A stretch of DNA of 64,000 nucleotides from BAIKAL-G1 sp943370385 (GTDB lineage: Bacteria > Cyanobacteriota > Cyanobacteriia > PCC-6307 > Cyanobiaceae). The DNA is taken from positions 124,001-188,000 of the forward strand of contig CALRQT020000005.1 in the NCBI GenBank assembly GCA_943370385.1, written 5' to 3'. The translations under genes were made by a program, and so were the position numbers. Every line of letters starts with the position of its first letter. Position 1 is the stretch's first letter. The notes beneath the pieces are model-generated. The model saw only the letters and a program-made list of their open reading frames with translations, ran no database searches and was not told the DNA's origin. This document shows positions 15,698 to 24,659 of the stretch, in pieces.

Positions 15698-17275
15698 TCA
15701 AGCGGCCCGCCGAGCCTTCGGAGCCCGGAACAGCAGCACCAGCGGGATGGCCGCCAGGAACAGGATCGCCAGTAAGTGAAAAATATCGGCATAGGCCAAC
15801 AGGGAAGCCTGCAGGTCCACTTGGCGATCCACCAGTTCCAGGGCGCGACGATGGGCCAGCTGGGGGTCAGCGCCCCGTGCGTGCAGCATCCGCTCAAGCT
15901 CCAGCAACCGCAGGCGCAACTGCTGAGAGAGCGCCCCGGCCGATTCAATCAGGTAGGCGCGGTGGTGATCACGGCCGCGGGAGAGCAGGGAGGTGAGGAG
16001 GGCAATGCCGAAGCTGCCTCCCAGTTGGCGGGTGAGGTTGTAAAAGGCACTGCCGCCATTAATCTCCTCGGGGGACAGGTCTCCCAGGGCGGCCAGGCTC
16101 AAAGGCAGGAACATCAAGACCGTGCCAATCCCCCGAAAGATCAACGGCCAGAACAGGGCCTCTTCCCCCGTATTGGGGTTGATCCCGGCCAAGGCAAACA
16201 TCACCAAGGACGTACAAATGCTGCCAGCGGCGATCACGCGCCTGGGATCGAGTTGCTGGACCTTTTTGCTCAGCACCAGCATCGTGGCACCAGAAGCCAG
16301 GGCCCCGGGCAGCATGAGCAAACCGGTTTGGATCGCCGTGAATTGCAACACTCCCTGGGCAAAGATCGGGATCAGAAAGACCGTGCCGTAGAGGCCAATC
16401 CCCACGATCATTGAAAGCATGCTGCCGGCCGCCAGGCTGCGATGTCGCAACACCCTGAGCTGGACGGCCGGGTTGGGATGGCGAAGCTCCCACCAAATGA
16501 AAGCGGGACAACTCAAAACTGCTGTGATCGTGAGGGCGACGATGCCCCGATCATCAAACCAAGCGTATTGCTGACCCTGTTCCAACACAATCTGCATGGA
16601 TCCCAGCCACAGAATCAGCAGCAAAATGCCCAGCCAGTCCACCGAGGCCAGGGAGGGGAGCGGCTTCTTTTGATCGGGCGGCAGGGCCCGCAGGGCCATC
16701 ATCACGGCAAAGATGCCGAAGGGCAGGTTGATCAAAAAGATCCAGCGCCAACTCATTAGGTCCGTGAGAAAACCACCGACGGTGGGGCCCAGGGCCGGGC
16801 CAGAGATGATGCCCAGACCAAACACCGCCTGGGCGAAACCCTGGCGATCCTTCGGGATCGTTTCGAACAGAATCGCCTGGGATTTGGCCAAGAGGCCGCC
16901 GCCCAGCAGCCCCTGGATGATGCGAGCGGTGACCAGCAAGGGCAAGTTAGGCGCCATGCCACAGAGCACCGATGCCAGGGTGAATCCCGCCAGGGAAAAA
17001 ACAAAATAGCCGCGGCGCCCAAAGCCATTGCCCAGCCAGGCGGTGAGCGGCAGGATCACCACATTCGCCATGGCATAGCCCGTAACCACCCAGCCCACCT
17101 CCGCCAAGGTGGCTCCGAGATGGGCCTGGATGCTGGTGAGCGCCACGTTGACGATGCTCGTATCAAGCACCTCAAGGAAGCCCCCAAGGGAAGCGGTGAA
17201 AATGATGGCCCAGTGGGCCGGCGTCAGGGGAGTGCGCTCTAGGGCTGGCGCCGGGGCCGCGGAAGACGGGCCCAC
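15698..17275 (-). CDS. DHA2-family MFS exporter (EmrB/QacA-like)
   Basis: A 525-residue drug:proton antiporter with fourteen predicted membrane segments. Family motifs: LEVLDTSIVNVALTSI in helix 1, GWVVTGYAMANVVILP in helix 2, the motif-A-like loop WLGNGFGRRGYF and the antiporter motif C stretch GPALGPTVGGFLTD. It begins at GTG 17275, one base after the stop of the EmrA-like adaptor gene, so they form an EmrAB-type pair that expels toxic compounds with an outer-membrane partner encoded elsewhere. The C-terminal tail is basic and hydrophilic. Confidence 0.93.
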   Translation of the reverse strand: MGPSSAAPAPALERTPLTPAHWAIIFTASLGGFLEVLDTSIVNVALTSIQAHLGATLAEVGWVVTGYAMANVVILPLTAWLGNGFGRRGYFVFSLAGFTLASVLCGMAPNLPLLVTARIIQGLLGGGLLAKSQAILFETIPKDRQGFAQAVFGLGIISGPALGPTVGGFLTDLMSWRWIFLINLPFGIFAVMMALRALPPDQKKPLPSLASVDWLGILLLILWLGSMQIVLEQGQQYAWFDDRGIVALTITAVLSCPAFIWWELRHPNPAVQLRVLRHRSLAAGSMLSMIVGIGLYGTVFLIPIFAQGVLQFTAIQTGLLMLPGALASGATMLVLSKKVQQLDPRRVIAAGSICTSLVMFALAGINPNTGEEALFWPLIFRGIGTVLMFLPLSLAALGDLSPEEINGGSAFYNLTRQLGGSFGIALLTSLLSRGRDHHRAYLIESAGALSQQLRLRLLELERMLHARGADPQLAHRRALELVDRQVDLQASLLAYADIFHLLAILFLAAIPLVLLFRAPKARRAA

Positions 17276-17276
17276 C

Positions 17277-18320
17277 TCAGGTGTGCACCGAGGTCACCAC
17301 CGAGAGCCCCGGCTTGAGCCGGGACTTCCAAGGTCCCAGACTGCTGGGATCGAAATCGATGCGCACGGTCACCCGTTGCACCACCTTGGTGAAATTGCCG
17401 GTGGCGTTATCGGGGGGGAGCAGGGCAAAGCGGGCACCTGAAGCTGGCGACAGGCTGGTGACGTGGCCGTGGAAGACCACCCCCGGAACGCCATCAAGGT
17501 GCAGGTCGGCCCGATTGCCGATGCGCATGTGGCTGACCTGGGTTTCCTTGAAGTTGGCCTCCACCCAAACATCCCGTCCCACCAAGATCAGCAAGCCTTG
17601 GCTGGGCTGGACGCCCTGGCCCGCCTCCACCTGGCGTTGGCCGACCACGGCGGCGGCGGGGGCCCGCACGGTGGTGTAACTGAGCTGGAGCTTGGCGGCA
17701 GCCAGGGCCGCCTGGGCCTGGAGCACCCCCGCCTGGGCCGCTGCTGCCTTGCTGGCATCCACCTGGATGTGGGCCTGGCGGGAGCGGGCCGTGGCCTGGC
17801 TACCGCTGCTGCGACTCAGCCGGCCAAGGGACTGTTGATATTGGCTTTGGGCTAGGTCGACTTGCTGCTGGGTGGCGGCGCCTTGGCGGTGCAGGTTTTG
17901 GTAGCGCTTGAGATCGGCGGCGGTGCGCACCACCTCAGCACGCGCATCCAACTGGTCGCCGCGGGCCTGGGATTCGCCGGCACTGGCATCACTGCGGTCG
18001 GCACCGACCATGACATGGGCCGCATCGGCCTGGCGCCGGGCACTCAAGAGGTCAGCTTCGGCCCGCAGGACCTGCATGCGCTGATCACCGGAATCGAGAA
18101 GCACCAGGGGCTGGCCTGGCTGCACCGGGTCATGGGCATCGACCAGCACCTTGTCGACGGTGCCCGGAATGCGGCTGGACACTTGATAGAGATGGGACTG
18201 GACCTGGGCGTCATCGGTCTGCTCCACCCCCCAGTTGGCCCCAATCCAGATGGCACCAGCCCCAGCCAGAACAACAGCTAGGCCGATGCCGATCTTGCGT
18301 TTGATCACACAGCGATGCAT
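17277..18320 (-). CDS. HlyD/EmrA-family secretion adaptor
   Basis: A 347-residue membrane fusion protein. One N-terminal helix (IGIGLAVVLAGAGAIWIGANW) is followed by the EmrA motif EQTDDAQVQSHLYQVSSRI, a lipoyl half (VLVDAHDPVQPGQPLVLL), a long Ala/Gln-rich coiled coil from about 75 to 195 and the second lipoyl half with VRAPAAAVVGQRQVEAGQ. ATG 18320 is chosen because the anchor starts there; the upstream extension to 18413 runs through a large hairpin. It is directly upstream of the EmrB-like exporter and divergent from mgtA. Confidence 0.92.
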   Translation of the reverse strand: MHRCVIKRKIGIGLAVVLAGAGAIWIGANWGVEQTDDAQVQSHLYQVSSRIPGTVDKVLVDAHDPVQPGQPLVLLDSGDQRMQVLRAEADLLSARRQADAAHVMVGADRSDASAGESQARGDQLDARAEVVRTAADLKRYQNLHRQGAATQQQVDLAQSQYQQSLGRLSRSSGSQATARSRQAHIQVDASKAAAAQAGVLQAQAALAAAKLQLSYTTVRAPAAAVVGQRQVEAGQGVQPSQGLLILVGRDVWVEANFKETQVSHMRIGNRADLHLDGVPGVVFHGHVTSLSPASGARFALLPPDNATGNFTKVVQRVTVRIDFDPSSLGPWKSRLKPGLSVVTSVHT

Positions 18321-18346
18321 ATCAGTGGTTCCATCGTCGCAAGCGG

Positions 18347-18380
18347 TGCCGCCCGCCGAAAGGGCGGTTGGCGGGCGGCA
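18347..18380 (-). promoter_or_regulatory. Strong inverted repeat in the leader of the EmrA-like gene
   Basis: TGCCGCCCGCC (18347-18357) and GGCGGGCGGCA (18370-18380) form a perfect 11-bp stem with a 12-base loop, 27 bases before the ATG at 18320. The loop holds GGGCGG (18362-18367), which can pair instead with CCGCCC of the left arm, so two mutually exclusive hairpins are possible. It could be an operator palindrome or an RNA switch controlling the exporter operon. No T-run is present. Confidence 0.5.
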
Positions 18381-18538
18381 GGCCACGCCAGCGATCCGGA
18401 ACTCGGGAACCAACTGGGGGCAGCGGGTGCCTAATCAGGGCCATTCATGGGCTGAATCAAGCCCCCCAAAGCCAGAAACCAAAGCCACCAGCTAGGACCA
18501 GACAGGCCAGGGCGACCGGTCCATCGGTGGGGGTTGCG

Positions 18539-21319
18539 ATGGGTCTGGCCAGGGTTTGGAACCGCCACATCAGGGAGCTAGCCCGGCTGGGCGTGCGTGT
18601 AGCTCCCCAGCTCTGGCCACTAGAGCGGGCCCAGGCCCGGGGCCCCCATCCCCAGCAGTCAAGGGACCCCGTTAGCCCCCCATCGGAAGCCCGGCTAGCG
18701 GCACTTGGCAACCAGCCCCCCGAGCAGGTGTTGGCCCAGCTTGAGACGGGGCAGGCGGGCCTTAGTGAGCTTGAGGCGGAGCGGCGCCGGCGCCATTACG
18801 GGCCCAATGAAATTCCCCAGCAAGGCACGGCCAGCTGGCCGATGCAGTTGCAAGCCAGCGTGTCAAATCCGCTGGTGTTGCTGTTAACGGCGCTAGCAGC
18901 CCTTTCCCTCGTCAGTGGCGAAGCGGAATCAGCCCTGATCATTTTGACGATTGTGATCTTCAGTGTGATCCTGCGCTTTTCCCAGGAATATCGCTCCAGC
19001 CGTGCCGTTGCGGCCCTCCGAGACCTGGTACATACCACCGCCACGGTGAGCCGCCCGCTTCGGCAGGGGGAACGGGCTGGTAGCGACTCGGACGATCTAG
19101 ACCCTGGTCCCAGCGTGCAGAAGGGTCAGCAAAAGGAAGTGCCAATTCGTGATTTAGTCCCGGGTGATGTGATTTTCCTGGCGGCGGGTGACATGGTTCC
19201 AGCCGATGTGCGCCTGCTGCACTCCAAGGACTTGTATGTGAGCCAGGCAACCTTGACCGGTGAATCCTTGCCGGTTGAAAAACATGTAGCTGTAGGAACC
19301 ATTGCCTCGGCCAGTAGCAATCCCCTTGAGCTGGAGAGCCTCTGCTTTCTAGGCACGGCAGTGGTGAGTGGGGCGGCGAGCGCCGTCGTGGTTCATACCG
19401 GAGGCTCCACCATTTTGGGCTCCGTGGCCGAAGGGGTGCTGGCGCCCAAGTCGAGTACGGGCTTTGACAAGGGGGTGAATGATGTGAGCCGATTATTGCT
19501 GCGGTTCATGCTGGTGATGGCACCCAGTGTGTTCCTAATCAATGGGGTGCTCAAGGGCAACTGGGGCCAGGCCTTTTTCTTTGCGCTCTCGGTGGCCGTA
19601 GGGCTAACTCCAGAAATGCTGCCGATGATCGTGACCGCCAACCTAGCCAGGGGCGCCATCGCCATGTCCAAGCAACAAGTCATCGTTAAAAACATCAACT
19701 CAATCCAGTGTTTAGGCGCCATGGAGATCCTCTGCACCGACAAAACAGGCACGCTCACTCAAGACCATATCGTGCTGAAATTTCCCCTAGATATCTTCGG
19801 ACGCGAGCGTGAAGACGTGCTGGAATTTGCTTACCTAAACAGCACCTACCAAAGTGGCCTTAAAAACCTCTTAGATGTGGCGATCTTGGAGCACAAAGAC
19901 TTAGAGACAAAACTAAGACTGGACCAGCGTTACCGCAAAATTGATGAGATCCCCTTTGATTTTGTGCGCCGGCGCATGTCCGTAGTGGTCGACGAAGATG
20001 GTCACCACCATGAACTGATCTGCAAAGGGGCCGTCGAAGAAATCGCTCAGATCTGCGACCAGGTGCGCATCGACGGCCAGGCCGTGGCCCTCGATGCCCA
20101 GCTGCGCAAGCAGTTGCACCAACTCAACCACGATCTCAATGATGACGGCCTAAGGGTGATCGCCGTGGCCTACAAGGAGTTACCGCCCGAACAGACCACC
20201 TATGCCATTGCCGATGAACGGGCCTTGACGCTGATCGGCCTGATGGCCTTTCTCGATCCCCCCAAAGACTCGGCCCGGCAGGCCCTTGCCGCCCTGGCCA
20301 GCACTGGGGTGAAAGTTAAGGTTCTCACCGGCGATAATGCCGTGATCACGCAGAAAACCTGTAAGGATGTGGGCCTTGCCGTAGGCGGCATCCTGCTGGG
20401 AGAGGGGGTGGAGAAGCTGGGCGATGGGGCCTTGCTTGAGGCCGCGGCAAGCACCACGATTTTCGCCAAACTGACCCCATCTCAAAAGGCACGCATTATC
20501 CGCGTCTTGCGAAGCCAGGGCTCGATTGTGGGTTTCATGGGCGATGGCATTAATGATGCGGCGGCCCTAAGGGAGGCCGATGTGGGCATCTCGGTGGACA
20601 CGGCCGCCGATATCGCCAAGGAAGCGGCTGACATTATTTTACTAGAAAAGAATCTGATGGTTTTGCAGGCGGGCATCCTGGAGGGGCGTCGCACCTTTGG
20701 AAATATCGTTAAATACATTAAAATGGGAACCAGTTCCAATTTTGGCAACATGTTCAGCATGCTAGGTGCTAGCGCCTTGCTGCCATTTCTACCGATGCTA
20801 CCGGTGCAGATTCTGGTCAACAATCTGCTCTACGACCTTTCCCAGACCGGCATACCGTTCGATCGCGTTGATCGTGATTACCTGGCCCAACCACGTCAAT
20901 GGCTGGTGGGAGATATTCAACGCTTCATGCTCTGGATCGGGCCGATCAGCTCCCTGTTCGACTACCTTACCTTTGCTCTGATGTGGTTTGTGTTCCAGGC
21001 CAACACCCCAGCCAAGCATGCCCTGTTCCAGACCGGCTGGTTTGTGGAGAGCCTGATGACCCAGGTGTTGATCGTCCACATCATCCGCACCCCAAAAATT
21101 CCTTTATTCGAAAGTCGGGCCGCCTGGCCCCTACTGGGGATCAGTGCCACAGTGATGGCCCTGGCGATCACCTTGCCCTTCACGCCGGCAGGCCCGGGCC
21201 TGGGCCTGGTCCCCCTACCGGCGGCCTACTTCGGCTGGTTGGCGCTGATTTTGGCGGGCTATTGCCTGCTCACCCAGCGGGTCAAAACCTGGTTCATCCA
21301 GCGCTACGGCTACAACTGA
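18539..21319 (+). CDS. mgtA: MgtA-type magnesium-transporting P-type ATPase
   Basis: A 926-residue type IIIB P-type ATPase that imports Mg2+ across the cytoplasmic membrane. Visible elements: N-terminal cation-ATPase domain (GLSELEAERRRRHYGPNEI), TGES actuator loop near residue 240, the phosphorylation motif CTDKTGTLTQD near 400, the hinge GDGINDAAALREADVGIS near 667, and the MgtA-typical VAVGLTPEMLPMIVTANLARGA helix. ATG 18539 gives an E. coli MgtA-like N-terminus; the frame is open back to 18368. A 30-residue acidic/Gly insert follows the RAVAALRDLV segment. Its last 10 bases overlap the 3' end of the convergent ABC ATPase gene. No uORF or Mg riboswitch was recognised. Confidence 0.93.
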   Translation: MGLARVWNRHIRELARLGVRVAPQLWPLERAQARGPHPQQSRDPVSPPSEARLAALGNQPPEQVLAQLETGQAGLSELEAERRRRHYGPNEIPQQGTASWPMQLQASVSNPLVLLLTALAALSLVSGEAESALIILTIVIFSVILRFSQEYRSSRAVAALRDLVHTTATVSRPLRQGERAGSDSDDLDPGPSVQKGQQKEVPIRDLVPGDVIFLAAGDMVPADVRLLHSKDLYVSQATLTGESLPVEKHVAVGTIASASSNPLELESLCFLGTAVVSGAASAVVVHTGGSTILGSVAEGVLAPKSSTGFDKGVNDVSRLLLRFMLVMAPSVFLINGVLKGNWGQAFFFALSVAVGLTPEMLPMIVTANLARGAIAMSKQQVIVKNINSIQCLGAMEILCTDKTGTLTQDHIVLKFPLDIFGREREDVLEFAYLNSTYQSGLKNLLDVAILEHKDLETKLRLDQRYRKIDEIPFDFVRRRMSVVVDEDGHHHELICKGAVEEIAQICDQVRIDGQAVALDAQLRKQLHQLNHDLNDDGLRVIAVAYKELPPEQTTYAIADERALTLIGLMAFLDPPKDSARQALAALASTGVKVKVLTGDNAVITQKTCKDVGLAVGGILLGEGVEKLGDGALLEAAASTTIFAKLTPSQKARIIRVLRSQGSIVGFMGDGINDAAALREADVGISVDTAADIAKEAADIILLEKNLMVLQAGILEGRRTFGNIVKYIKMGTSSNFGNMFSMLGASALLPFLPMLPVQILVNNLLYDLSQTGIPFDRVDRDYLAQPRQWLVGDIQRFMLWIGPISSLFDYLTFALMWFVFQANTPAKHALFQTGWFVESLMTQVLIVHIIRTPKIPLFESRAAWPLLGISATVMALAITLPFTPAGPGLGLVPLPAAYFGWLALILAGYCLLTQRVKTWFIQRYGYN

Positions 21320-22671
21320 GCGTCGCCGTCCTCCACCGCCTCGAGGGCATCGCTGGCCCGGAAGCGATCCTGTTCGCGGCTGTAGCGGAATAGGCCGCAG
21401 GCCCGGATCCAGCTCACCAAGGTTTCAAACATGGCTTCGGCCTCGGGCTGGGTGAACTGCTCACTGAGCAGGTCGAGCACGAAGTCGCCGTCCACCTCAG
21501 CCTTGGGACTGGCCTCTAGGGCCTCCTGCAGGCGTCGCACCAGGGGCACATGCAGAAGCATCTGGCTGCGCAGCAGGCGCTGTTGCTCCTCCTCACTGGC
21601 CTCGGCCAGGGCCCGGCCCACGGGGCTCAGGCCCAGGCGGGCCCCGTCCACGGCCATGAGCTCCAGCATTTCGCCGGCATCGAGGATCGGCAATAGATCA
21701 TCGAGTTCGAGCACCAACTCATCGGCCAGTTCGGCCACGCTGATGCCCTCCTGCTCCGGCACCAGGCTGAGCAGGTCCACCACGGCCCCGAGGGAGGCGG
21801 GCGGCAGGGCTAGGGCGTCCTGGCTGGTGGTTTGCTCCACCGCCAGGGGGCTGGTGCCGACCGGTTTGTCGGGATCGGTCATGTAGCTGTAAAGGGTATC
21901 CACCAGGGTCCGGAACGCCGGTGCCGTGTCGTCGCGGGGACGGGGCAGGGGATTGGGCACCACGCCGCGAATGCGCCCCGGGTTGGCACTCAACAGCACC
22001 ACCCGATCACTCAGCAACACCGCCTCTTCGATGCTGTGGGTGACGATCACAATCGAGCCGGCCGGGAAGGTGCCGCCGGCCCAGAGTTCATCGATATCGC
22101 GGCGCAGGTTTTCGGCCGTGAGCACATCGAGGGCGCTAAACGGTTCATCCATGAGCAGGAGGGCCGGCTCCATCACAAAGGCCCGGGCAAAGCCCACCCG
22201 CTGGCGCATCCCTCCCGAAAGCTCACGGGGATAGGCCTCGGCGCTGCCCTCCAGACCCACCATGGCCAGGGCCCGCAGGGCCCGGCGCCGCACCTCCTTC
22301 TCGCCCAGGCCTCGGGCCTCAAGGCCCACGGCGGTGTTTTCCAGCACCGTGAGCCAGGGCAACAGGGCGAAACTCTGGAACACAATCGCCACATCCCGAT
22401 TCACGCCCCGCAGCGGCTGGCCATCGCGGTCGATCCGGCCTTCGCTCGGGGCGATCAGGCCGGCCATCAGGCGCAGCAAGGTGCTCTTGCCGCTGCCACT
22501 GCGGCCCAGCAGGGCCACCACTTCACCGGGCTGGATATCCAGGTCGATGTCGTCAAGCACTGCCACCCGGCTGCTGCCATCGGCGCTGCGAAACAGCTTG
22601 GCGACGTGGCGCACCTTGAGCAGGGGCTGGGAAGTCTCGGGTTGGGACGCCAGCAAAGCATCAGTTTCCAT
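21310..22671 (-). CDS. ABC importer ATPase with C-terminal AAA-associated domain
   Basis: A 453-residue protein. Residues 1-260 are a nitrate/sulfonate/taurine-type ABC ATPase with Walker A GRSGSGKST (56-64), signature LSGGMRQRVGFARAF, Walker B LLLMDEPFSALD and the H-loop VTHSIEEAV. Residues about 295-453 are a separate all-alpha region (SLVPEQEGISVAELADEL and following) of the kind annotated as an AAA-associated C-terminal domain. The start ATG 22671 overlaps the permease 3' end by 11 bases, so they are one operon. No substrate-binding protein is encoded with them. The substrate is unknown; an anion such as nitrate, sulfonate or bicarbonate is suggested by family only. Confidence 0.9.
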   Translation of the reverse strand: METDALLASQPETSQPLLKVRHVAKLFRSADGSSRVAVLDDIDLDIQPGEVVALLGRSGSGKSTLLRLMAGLIAPSEGRIDRDGQPLRGVNRDVAIVFQSFALLPWLTVLENTAVGLEARGLGEKEVRRRALRALAMVGLEGSAEAYPRELSGGMRQRVGFARAFVMEPALLLMDEPFSALDVLTAENLRRDIDELWAGGTFPAGSIVIVTHSIEEAVLLSDRVVLLSANPGRIRGVVPNPLPRPRDDTAPAFRTLVDTLYSYMTDPDKPVGTSPLAVEQTTSQDALALPPASLGAVVDLLSLVPEQEGISVAELADELVLELDDLLPILDAGEMLELMAVDGARLGLSPVGRALAEASEEEQQRLLRSQMLLHVPLVRRLQEALEASPKAEVDGDFVLDLLSEQFTQPEAEAMFETLVSWIRACGLFRYSREQDRFRASDALEAVEDGDAQL

Positions 22672-24439
22672 AGCGTTCCTCGGCAAATCGATAGAGGGGC
22701 CGCCAGACCAGCCGGTTCGTGCCGACCACAAACAGGGCCATCACCACCAGCCCCAAGAACAGCCGCGGCTGGTCACCGTGGGCGGTGGCTTCGGCGATAT
22801 AGGAGCCGATGCCGGGGGTCTGCAGGGTATGGCTACCCCAGGTGACCAGCTCGGCCACGATCGAAGCATTCCAGGCGGCCCCACTCGCAGTGACCGCCCC
22901 GGTGATCCAGGCGCTGAACATGGCAGGCAGTAGGAAGCGCCGCCAGCGCTGGCGCCCCTTGAGTTGGAACACCTGACTCATTTCGCGTAGGTCGTTCGGG
23001 ATGGCACTGGCCCCGGCCGTGACATTGAACAGCACATACCACTGCGCCCCCATGGCCATCAACACGACGCAGCCATAAAAGAGCGGCATCCCGCAAAACA
23101 GGAACACCACCGTGAAAAAGGGAAACAGCAAGTTGGCGGGGATGCTGGCGAGCATCAACATCACGGGCTGCAACAGGGCGGCCCAGCGGGGCCGCAGGCC
23201 AATCAGCACGGCCAGGGGCAAAAAGATCAAGGTGCTGCCGCCCACCACGGCCAGCACCCGGCCGAAGGTGAGCAGGCCCTGGCCGAACGCGTTGAGAGTT
23301 TCGCCCAGACCCACCTGCTGGAGGCTGTGGTGGCAGGCCACCACCGTGGCTACGGCACCGGCTAGTAGAACCAAATTGTCGACCCAGCGGGGCTCCTGCT
23401 TCTGCAGGGGCGCCGGGCCATCACGGCCACGGCTGCGGGTCCAGCGATTCAAGGAGGAGCCCAGGGGGAGCAAGGCAGATCCAAGCCAATGGCCTAGTTG
23501 ACGCAACAACTCCGATTGCTGCAGCGCTTCGAGGAACCAGGACTGGCTGGGGGTGGCCGCCGAATTGGAATCGAGGCGGAATTGCTCGCTCCAGGTCACA
23601 ATCGGTCGCCAGAAGAGCTGGTCAGTCACCACAATCAACAGCAGCATCATTAACAAGGCCCAAAGCACACAGTCGAGGCGCTGTTGCCCAATTGCGGCTG
23701 CCACATAGGAGCCGATGCCAGGCAGGGTGTAATTAGAATTATTAACGCTAATCGCTTCACTTTGGGTGGCAAAAAACCAGCCTCCCGCAAAACTCATCAT
23801 CGCATTCCAAACCATCGGGATGGCACTGGCTGGCAGCTCCAAGCGCACCATCTGCTGCCAACCGGTGAAGCCGTATACGCGGGAGGCCTCGCGGAGTTCG
23901 GCTGGAATCGTGCGCAGGGATTGGTGATAACAAAAGATCAGGTTCCAAACCTGGCCGGTGACGATCGCAAACAGGGCCGCCGATTCCAGCCCCAGCAAAC
24001 TGCCGGGAAACAGACCGATAAAAAAGGGCACAATCACGGCAAGGAACCCGAGCACGGGCACGGACTGGAGCACATCCACCAAGGGCAGCACCAGGCGTTC
24101 GGCCACGGGCGAACGGGCCGTAAGGGAGCCCATGGCCACCGCAATCGTGAGCGAGATCCCCAAGGCAATGAACATCCGCAGGGAAGAGCGGGCCGCGTAG
24201 TAAGGCAGCAGCAGGGGGTTGAGATCCACGCCCGGAAGCTGGGCATGGGGATGGAAACTGACGGCCATCTGGCTGCTGAGGCTGCCGATGCCCACCACCA
24301 CGGTGAGTCCCAGCAGGAGCAGGGCGAAATCGAGCAGCATCGTGCGGGCCCGATCGGGCCGTTCGGCCGATGCGGACCCAGCCCTGCCAGCGGGTCGGGC
24401 CAGTTCGAAGCGGGGAACCCTCCCAGCCTCCAATGCCAT
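22661..24439 (-). CDS. Fused double ABC permease (two BPD-transport domains)
   Basis: A 592-residue membrane protein made of two binding-protein-dependent permease domains in tandem. Each half has its own EAA loop: LREASRVYGFTGWQQMVRLE in the first (about residues 180-205) and LREMSQVFQLKGRQRWRRF in the second (about 480-505). About twelve membrane segments are present. Each half ends with TLPGIGSY or LQTPGIGSYIAEA. A single polypeptide would therefore replace the usual permease dimer. It is followed by, and overlaps, the ATPase gene. Upstream lies the four-copy 12-bp tandem repeat at 24551. Confidence 0.9.
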   Translation of the reverse strand: MALEAGRVPRFELARPAGRAGSASAERPDRARTMLLDFALLLLGLTVVVGIGSLSSQMAVSFHPHAQLPGVDLNPLLLPYYAARSSLRMFIALGISLTIAVAMGSLTARSPVAERLVLPLVDVLQSVPVLGFLAVIVPFFIGLFPGSLLGLESAALFAIVTGQVWNLIFCYHQSLRTIPAELREASRVYGFTGWQQMVRLELPASAIPMVWNAMMSFAGGWFFATQSEAISVNNSNYTLPGIGSYVAAAIGQQRLDCVLWALLMMLLLIVVTDQLFWRPIVTWSEQFRLDSNSAATPSQSWFLEALQQSELLRQLGHWLGSALLPLGSSLNRWTRSRGRDGPAPLQKQEPRWVDNLVLLAGAVATVVACHHSLQQVGLGETLNAFGQGLLTFGRVLAVVGGSTLIFLPLAVLIGLRPRWAALLQPVMLMLASIPANLLFPFFTVVFLFCGMPLFYGCVVLMAMGAQWYVLFNVTAGASAIPNDLREMSQVFQLKGRQRWRRFLLPAMFSAWITGAVTASGAAWNASIVAELVTWGSHTLQTPGIGSYIAEATAHGDQPRLFLGLVVMALFVVGTNRLVWRPLYRFAEERYGN

Positions 24440-24550
24440 TGGCCCCCCAAGCCATCTCAGCTCACTCTGTCACTGCAGGGGCTCCTTACAGCTGTGCTGT
24501 AGCGCACTTGGCTAGGCCTTCTCCTTGCCGTGTCCCCAACCTGCGCCTGG

Positions 24551-24598
24551 GAACAGTGGTCCGAATAGTGCTCAGAACAGCGGTCAGAACAGTGGTCA
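24551..24598. repeat. Four tandem 12-bp repeats upstream of the ABC permease
   Basis: Units GAACAGTGGTCC, GAATAGTGCTCA, GAACAGCGGTCA and GAACAGTGGTCA follow one another without gaps. The consensus is GAACAGTGGTCA with one to three mismatches per unit. It lies 112-159 bases before the permease start, on the promoter side, so it may be a multi-site operator. Confidence 0.8.
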
Positions 24599-24659
24599 AA
24601 TGATGTCCAACCATCGCCGATGCGGGCATGGGCATGAGCCCGGAGCCCCTACCCCGGGA

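Noticed and set aside
21832..22845. 337-codon plus-strand ORF opposite the ABC ATPase
   Set aside because: Composition typical of antisense frames in GC-rich DNA; the minus-strand ATPase has all catalytic motifs.
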